A stretch of DNA of 9,197 nucleotides. It comes from JAYZVT01 sp050248375. Its GTDB lineage: Bacteria; Pseudomonadota; Alphaproteobacteria; Rhizobiales; Methyloligellaceae. Each line of letters starts with the position of its first letter. Positions within the stretch are counted from its first letter, which is position 1. Shown here in pieces: positions 5,256-9,197 of this stretch. A program made the position numbers and the translations under genes. The stretch lies in contig JBFWSL010000163.1 of assembly GCA_050248375.1 (NCBI GenBank), forward strand, positions 1-9,197, given 5' to 3'. The notes below the pieces were generated by a model. It did not search any database. It saw only the letters and a list, made by a program, of their open reading frames with translations, and was not told the origin of the DNA.

Positions 5256-5276
5256 ATGAGCGGTACGACGGCATGA
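5256..5276 (+). other. Possible six-codon leader ORF coupled to wlbA
   Basis: ATG at 5256 opens a six-codon frame, MSGTTA, ending in a TGA that overlaps the wlbA ATG (ATGA at 5273-5276). It has GGAA 5 nt upstream, better than the weak signal in front of the wlbA ATG. It could couple ribosomes to wlbA, or simply be chance. Confidence 0.25.
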
Positions 5277-6244
5277 CCGCGAAACCCCGATTTGCCCTGC
5301 TGGGCGCGGCGGGATATGTGGCGCCGCGTCATATGCGGGCCATCCGCGATGTGGGCGGCGAACTGGTCGCGGCCTTCGACCCGAGCGATTCCGTCGGCGT
5401 CATCGACAGCTATTTTCCGCAGGCCGACTTCTTCACCGAGTTCGAGCGCTTCGACCGGCATGTCGACAAGCTGCGCCGCCGGGGCAGCGGCGTGACCCAT
5501 GTCAGCATCTGTTCGCCCAACTATCTGCACGACGCCCATGTGCGCTTCGCGCTGCGCTCGGAAGCCGACGCCATCTGCGAGAAGCCGCTGGTGCTGAACC
5601 CGTGGAATCTGGACGGGCTGGAGGAGATGGAGCGGTCCACCGGGCGCAAGGTGCGCACCATCCTGCAACTGCGGCTGCACCCGGCGATCCTCGCATTGAA
5701 GCGGAAGATCGGCGGCGAGGCGGGCCGCCGTCACAAGGTGGACCTGACCTACATCACTTCGCGCGGGCGCTGGTACGACATCTCCTGGAAGGGCGATGAG
5801 CGCAAGTCCGGCGGCATCGCCACCAATATCGGCGTGCATTTCTTCGACATGCTGAGCTTCATCTTCGGTCCCGTGCGCGGCAGGCCGGTGCATCTGCGCG
5901 AGCCGCGCCGTTCCGCCGGGTTCCTGGAGCTGGAGAAGGCCGACGTGCGCTGGTTCCTGTCGGTGGACGCTTCCGATCTGCCCGCCGGCATCGGCGCGGA
6001 GCAGAAGACCTTCCGCTCGGTCACCGTGGACGGGGAGGAAATCGAATTCTCGCAAGGCTTCACGGACCTGCACACGGAAAGCTACCGGCATATCCTGTCG
6101 GACGCGGGGTTCGGCCTTAGCGACGTGCGTCCGTCCGTCGAACTGGTGTCGGCGGTGCGCACCGCAGCGCTGGAGCCGAATGCCGGCGAGCGTCATCCCT
6201 TCCTGTCGCGGGAGCGCGGCGGCCTGAAGGCGGTGGGCGAGTAG
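5273..6244 (+). CDS. wlbA: UDP-N-acetylglucosaminuronate 3-dehydrogenase (WlbA/WbpB)
   Basis: This is a 323-residue cytosolic enzyme of the Gfo/Idh/MocA family. It oxidises C3 of UDP-GlcNAc uronic acid with NAD, giving the 3-keto sugar that WlbC aminates. The Rossmann loop is FALLGAAGYVAPRHM (7-21). The second strand and AAFDPSDSVGVIDSYFPQAD (33-52) are close to the characteristic WbpB/WlbA sequence. ICEKPL (101-106) carries the family lysine (Lys104), and GIATNIGVHFFDML (181-194) carries the conserved histidine (His189). Length is close to the roughly 315 residues usual for the family, with a slightly longer C-terminal tail. The ATG at 5273 has a poor Shine-Dalgarno and overlaps the stop of a tiny upstream frame. 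WlbB starts 5 nt after its stop. Confidence 0.87.
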   Translation: MTAKPRFALLGAAGYVAPRHMRAIRDVGGELVAAFDPSDSVGVIDSYFPQADFFTEFERFDRHVDKLRRRGSGVTHVSICSPNYLHDAHVRFALRSEADAICEKPLVLNPWNLDGLEEMERSTGRKVRTILQLRLHPAILALKRKIGGEAGRRHKVDLTYITSRGRWYDISWKGDERKSGGIATNIGVHFFDMLSFIFGPVRGRPVHLREPRRSAGFLELEKADVRWFLSVDASDLPAGIGAEQKTFRSVTVDGEEIEFSQGFTDLHTESYRHILSDAGFGLSDVRPSVELVSAVRTAALEPNAGERHPFLSRERGGLKAVGE

Positions 6245-6249
6245 AGACC

Positions 6250-6852
6250 GTGGCGGGACCGCAGACCAAGCCCGACGCGCGCTTTCCCGGCGTCGTCATT
6301 CACGAGAGCGCCTATGTGGACGAACCCTGCCGCATCGGCGCCGGCACCCGCATCTGGCATTTCTCCCATGTGCTCGGGAATGTCGAAATCGGCGCGGATT
6401 GCGTCATCGGGCAGAATGTGATGATCGGCCCCGACGTGACCATCGGCGACCGCTGCAAGATCCAGAACAATGTGAGCCTGTACAAGGGCGTGGAACTGGA
6501 AGACGGCGTGTTCTGCGGGCCGAGCTGCGTGTTCACCAACGTCAACACGCCGCGCGCGGAGATCGAGAGCAAGGACGAGTTCGCGCCGACGCTGGTCAGG
6601 CGCGGCGCGACCATCGGGGCCAACGCCACCGTCGTCTGCGGCCACACGCTGGGGCGCTACTGCTTCATCGCGGCGGGCGCGGTGGTCACCGGCGACGTGC
6701 CCGACTTCGCGCTGATGGCGGGGGTGCCGGCGAAACGGATCGGCCATGTGAGCCGGGCCGGACGCCGCCTGGGCCCGGACCTGGTGTGCCCGGAAACGGG
6801 CGAGAGATACAAGCGAAGCGATGACGGCGGCCTTGTCGAAATCGACGGCTGA
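6250..6852 (+). CDS. wlbB: UDP-2-acetamido-3-amino-glucuronate N-acetyltransferase (WlbB/WbpD)
   Basis: This is a 200-residue left-handed beta-helix acyltransferase. It acetylates the 3-amino group made by WlbC using acetyl-CoA, giving UDP-2,3-diacetamido-glucuronic acid. Hexapeptide repeats run from about residue 22 to 147: CRIGAG, VEIGAD, CVIGQN, VMIGPD, VTIGDR, then a loop carrying TNVNTPRAEIESKDEFAPTL (96-115), and TIGANATVVC, CFIAAGAVVTGDVPDFALMAGVPAKRIG. This order and the loop are typical of WbpD/WlbB. The tail LVCPETGERYK (178-188) resembles the short zinc-ribbon-like end seen in many members but has a single Cys. The GTG start follows WlbA by 5 nt and has no strong Shine-Dalgarno, so translational coupling is likely. 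Its last 32 nt overlap wlbC. Confidence 0.9.
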   Translation: MAGPQTKPDARFPGVVIHESAYVDEPCRIGAGTRIWHFSHVLGNVEIGADCVIGQNVMIGPDVTIGDRCKIQNNVSLYKGVELEDGVFCGPSCVFTNVNTPRAEIESKDEFAPTLVRRGATIGANATVVCGHTLGRYCFIAAGAVVTGDVPDFALMAGVPAKRIGHVSRAGRRLGPDLVCPETGERYKRSDDGGLVEIDG

Positions 6853-7987
6853 AACCGCGCCGGTGCCCCTTGTGGACCTGGCGGCGCAGCGCGCGCGTCT
6901 CGGCGGCGCCATCGAGGCGGCGGTCGCCCGGGTGATCGCGCAGGGGCAATATATCCTCGGCCCCGAGGTGGCGGATTTCGAGCAGCGGCTCGCCGCCTTC
7001 ACCGGCGCCCGCCACGTGGTGAGCTGCGCCAGCGGCACCGAGGCGCTGACCCTGATCGGCATGGCGGAGGGCATCGGGCCGGGGGATGTGGTGTTCGTGC
7101 CGGCCTTCACCTTCGTCGCCACGGCGGGGACCATGGCGCAGCTCGGCGCCACGCCCTGCTTCGTGGACGTGGAGCGGGACACGTTCAACATGGACCCGGA
7201 CAGCCTGGCGGCGGCCGTCGCGGCCTGCCGTTTGGAAGGCTGGGGCCGGCCGCGCATGGCCATCGCGGTGGACCTGTTCGGCCAGCCGGCGGATTACGGG
7301 CGCCTGTCCGACGTGGCCAGGGCCGGGGGGCTGGTGCTGGCGGCGGACGCGGCACAGTCGCTGGGGGGCTCCCTGAACGGGCGCAAGGTCGGCGCGCTTG
7401 CCGACTATACCGCGACCAGCTTCTTCCCCTCCAAGCCGCTCGGCTGCTACGGCGACGGCGGCGCGGTGCTCACCGACGACGAAGGGCGGGCGGAGACGCT
7501 GCGCTCGCTGCGCATGCATGGCAAGGGCGCCAGCAAATACGAGCCGGTGCGGGTCGGTCTCAACAGCCGCCTCGACACCCTGCAGGCGGCGATCCTGATC
7601 GAGAAACTGAAGATCTTCGCCGATGAGCTGGAAGCGCGGCAGCGCATCGCCGCGCGCTATGGCGAACTGCTCGACGGATGCTGCGGAACCCCCGTTGTGC
7701 CGCAAGGGATTCAATCCGCCTGGGCGCTTTACACCATCCGAAGCTCCCGGCGCGACGCCATCGCGGCGGCCTGCGCGCGGGCGAAGATCGCCACGGGCAT
7801 CTACTATCCGGTTGCGCTCAACCGCATGCCGCCCTACCGGGACTGCCCCGTCGCCCCCGGGGGCGTGCCGGTGGCCGAGGCGTCATGCGCGGAAGTGCTC
7901 AGCCTGCCGATACATCCCTATCTGGGCGGCGGGCAACTGGAGCGCGTTGCGGGCACGGTGCGGAGCGTGTGCGGAGCAACGCAGTGA
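6821..7987 (+). CDS. wlbC: UDP-2-acetamido-2-deoxy-3-keto-glucuronate aminotransferase (WlbC/WbpE)
   Basis: This is a 388-residue PLP enzyme of the DegT/DnrJ/EryC1/StrS family. In the pathway it aminates C3 of the keto sugar made by WlbA, with glutamate as usual donor. Landmarks are VPLVDLAAQ (15-23), GQYILGPEVADFE (42-54), SCASGTEAL (68-76), VDLFGQPAD (150-158), LAADAAQSLGG (173-183) with the PLP-pyridine Asp176, and TSFFPSKPLGCYGDGGA (199-215) with the Schiff-base Lys205. RMHGKGASKY and GLNSRLDTLQAAIL complete the active site. Assignment to WlbC rather than another sugar aminotransferase rests on the neighbours wlbA and wlbB. The ATG at 6821 overlaps wlbB by 32 nt. GTG at 6863 is an alternative start that would remove 14 poorly conserved residues. 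Confidence 0.9.
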   Translation: MTAALSKSTAETAPVPLVDLAAQRARLGGAIEAAVARVIAQGQYILGPEVADFEQRLAAFTGARHVVSCASGTEALTLIGMAEGIGPGDVVFVPAFTFVATAGTMAQLGATPCFVDVERDTFNMDPDSLAAAVAACRLEGWGRPRMAIAVDLFGQPADYGRLSDVARAGGLVLAADAAQSLGGSLNGRKVGALADYTATSFFPSKPLGCYGDGGAVLTDDEGRAETLRSLRMHGKGASKYEPVRVGLNSRLDTLQAAILIEKLKIFADELEARQRIAARYGELLDGCCGTPVVPQGIQSAWALYTIRSSRRDAIAAACARAKIATGIYYPVALNRMPPYRDCPVAPGGVPVAEASCAEVLSLPIHPYLGGGQLERVAGTVRSVCGATQ

Positions 7988-9174
7988 CCTCCGATCCCGA
8001 GGCGCAGGTTGTGGCGGTCATTCCGGCACGGGGAGGCTCGAAGCGTCTGCCGAAGAAGAATTTGCGCGAGATCGCCGGCCATCCGCTGCTTGCGCACACT
8101 ATTTTGCAGGCGCGCAACTCGGAACTCGTCGGAGCCGTCTTTGTCTCGACCGACGATGACGAGATCGCCGCCGTGGCCGAGAGATACGGAGCGGGCGTGG
8201 TAAGGCGGCCCGCCGAGCTGGCCAGCGACCAGTCGAGCAGCGAAGCCGCGCTATTGCATGCGATGAGCGAGATTTCCGCCATGTCGGAGCGGCAATGGCC
8301 GGCGGTGATGATGCTCCAGTGCACGTCCCCCGTGCGTCTGCCCGGCGACATCGACAATGCGGTGAAGCAGTATTGGGGCGAGAAGGCCGACTCCCTGCTT
8401 TCGTGCTGCCCGGCGAAGCATTTCGTGTGGCGGATGCGGAGCGGCCAGGCGGAGCCCATCAACTACGACTACAGGGACAGGCCCCGCTCGCAGGATATCG
8501 AGCCGCAGTATCAGGAGAACGGATCGATCTACATTACCCGCACCGGCCTGCTGCTGGAATCGCAGTGCCGCCTGGGCGGGAAGGTCGCGATCTATCCGAT
8601 GGGCTTCTGGTCGGCTTTCGAAATAGACGACGAGGACGACTTTCGCCTGATCGAATGGATCATGTCCAACCGCATGGGCGGGGCAGGCGCGGGCCCTGCG
8701 CTGAAGTTCGCGCCGAAACTGCTGGTTTTCGATTTCGACGGCGTGATGACGGACAACACCGCGCAGGTTGATCAGGACGGGCGCGAAAGCGTGCGCGTCA
8801 ACCGCAGCGACGGTCTCGGCATCGACCTGCTGCGCGGCGGGCCGGTGCGCCTGCTGGTGCTTTCGACGGAGAAGAACCCGGTCGTGGCCGCGCGCTGCCG
8901 CAAGCTGGACATCGAGTGCTTGAGCGGCATCGGCGATAAGGCGCAGGCGCTGAAGCATTATCTGGAGACGCACGGCATCGCGGCCGCGGAGACGATGTAT
9001 GTGGGCAACGACGTCAACGATCTGGGTTGCTTCGGGGTTGCCGGATGCGCGGTCGCGGTCCGCGACGCCCATCCCGATCTGCTGCGCCATGCCGACATCG
9101 TGCTCACCCGGCGCGGCGGCGACGCGGCGGTGAGGGAAGTGTGCGACATGGTTCTGGCGGCGCTGGACCGATGA
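7984..9174 (+). CDS. Bifunctional CMP-sugar synthetase / KdsC-like HAD phosphatase
   Basis: This is a 396-residue fusion. Residues 8-230 are a NeuA/KdsB-type cytidylyltransferase: VVAVIPARGGSKRLPKKN (9-26) is the CTP-binding P-loop-like motif, FVSTDDDEI follows, MLQCTSPVRLP lines the nucleotide site, and YQENGSIYITR is typical of sialic-acid-type synthetases. Residues 245-396 are a cap-less HAD phosphatase: DFDGVMTDN (250-258) with Asp250 and Asp252, Ser294/Thr295 (motif II), Lys319 in GIGDKAQAL, and GNDVND (341-346). All HAD catalytic residues are present. It should activate a nonulosonic acid or Kdo-type sugar as CMP-sugar and remove the phosphate of its precursor. The same domain order occurs in animal CMAS. 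GTG at 7984 overlaps the wlbC stop (GTGA) and has GGAG 7 nt upstream. The frame is open further upstream, but that part overlaps wlbC. Confidence 0.85.
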   Translation: MTSDPEAQVVAVIPARGGSKRLPKKNLREIAGHPLLAHTILQARNSELVGAVFVSTDDDEIAAVAERYGAGVVRRPAELASDQSSSEAALLHAMSEISAMSERQWPAVMMLQCTSPVRLPGDIDNAVKQYWGEKADSLLSCCPAKHFVWRMRSGQAEPINYDYRDRPRSQDIEPQYQENGSIYITRTGLLLESQCRLGGKVAIYPMGFWSAFEIDDEDDFRLIEWIMSNRMGGAGAGPALKFAPKLLVFDFDGVMTDNTAQVDQDGRESVRVNRSDGLGIDLLRGGPVRLLVLSTEKNPVVAARCRKLDIECLSGIGDKAQALKHYLETHGIAAAETMYVGNDVNDLGCFGVAGCAVAVRDAHPDLLRHADIVLTRRGGDAAVREVCDMVLAALDR

Positions 9175-9197
9175 GCGTGGTTTCGGGAACGCCGGTA
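9171..9197 (+). CDS. Start of an unidentified downstream gene
   Basis: ATG at 9171 overlaps the stop of the cytidylyltransferase-phosphatase gene (ATGA), and the frame is open for nine codons, MSVVSGTPV, to the window end. The overlap matches the tight spacing of the operon. Function cannot be told from nine residues. From the pathway, a NeuB-type synthase, a UDP-GlcNAc 2-epimerase or a transferase would be expected nearby. Confidence 0.5.

Larger units (their letters stand above)
5119..5272 (+). promoter_or_regulatory. Structured non-coding leader between antiterminator and sugar operon
   Basis: This 154-nt gap is the only sizeable one between the regulator and the right edge; the other junctions are overlaps or 5 nt. 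It holds a branched stem-loop at 5126-5160: GAGCGGC pairs with GCCGCTC around an inner CCCG/CGGG stem with a GCGA (GNRA-type) tetraloop. It also holds a long hairpin at 5203-5225, the ops-like octamer at 5227-5234, and a six-codon frame at 5256-5276. I find no U-tract after either hairpin, so no classical intrinsic terminator, and no convincing -35/-10 pair. Its position directly after a NusG/RfaH-like gene suggests that the antiterminator is loaded here. Confidence 0.5.

Noticed and set aside
5216..6196. Long minus-strand open frame (326 codons) opposite wlbA
   Set aside because: The composition is antisense-like (many His, Gln, Arg, no motifs), and the plus strand carries an unmistakable WlbA.
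6193..7714. Minus-strand open frames opposite wlbB and wlbC
   Set aside because: They have no family motifs and no ribosome sites. The sense frames are complete, well-recognised enzymes.

Overview
This GC-rich window (mostly GC-ending codons, short gaps and ATGA/GTGA gene overlaps) looks like the chromosome of an alphaproteobacterium. That assignment is an inference from codon style and gene content. It carries part of a surface-polysaccharide (O-antigen, capsule or exopolysaccharide) biosynthesis locus. I see no rRNA, tRNA, CRISPR array, transposase or phage gene.

Layout. On the minus strand at the left edge lie a glycosyltransferase family 4 gene, cut by the window edge (1-189), and a class I SAM-dependent methyltransferase (210-1037), transcribed leftward as one unit. 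A divergent control region (1038-1242) holds two overlapping palindromes and a separate bulged hairpin. To its right an MBOAT O-acyltransferase (1243-2604) and a membrane-anchored SGNH-hydrolase-like protein (2616-3902) form the usual pair for acylating an exported glycan.

A regulatory cassette follows. A winged-helix regulator with a Rossmann-like second domain (3965-4597, TTG start) overlaps by an ATGA a specialised NusG/RfaH-type antiterminator (4594-5118). Then comes a 154-nt non-coding leader (5119-5272) with two stem-loops. Directly after the second stem-loop is GCGGTAGC, identical to the core of the enterobacterial ops element that recruits RfaH.

Behind the leader are WlbA/WbpB (dehydrogenase), WlbB/WbpD (N-acetyltransferase) and WlbC/WbpE (PLP aminotransferase). 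These make the UDP-2,3-diacetamido-uronic acid precursor UDP-GlcNAc(3NAc)A. They are followed by a fused CMP-sugar synthetase plus KdsC-like HAD phosphatase (7984-9174), which points to a nonulosonic or related 3-deoxy acid. A further gene begins at 9171 and runs off the window.

Working model (inference): the winged-helix and NusG-like proteins form a dedicated control switch. The NusG paralog loads on the leader through the ops-like element and carries RNA polymerase through the long sugar-nucleotide operon, while the winged-helix partner may sense a nucleotide sugar. The most interesting items are this candidate switch, the degenerate catalytic blocks of the SGNH protein, the intact bifunctional cytidylyltransferase-phosphatase fusion, and the nested palindromes over the leftward promoter.
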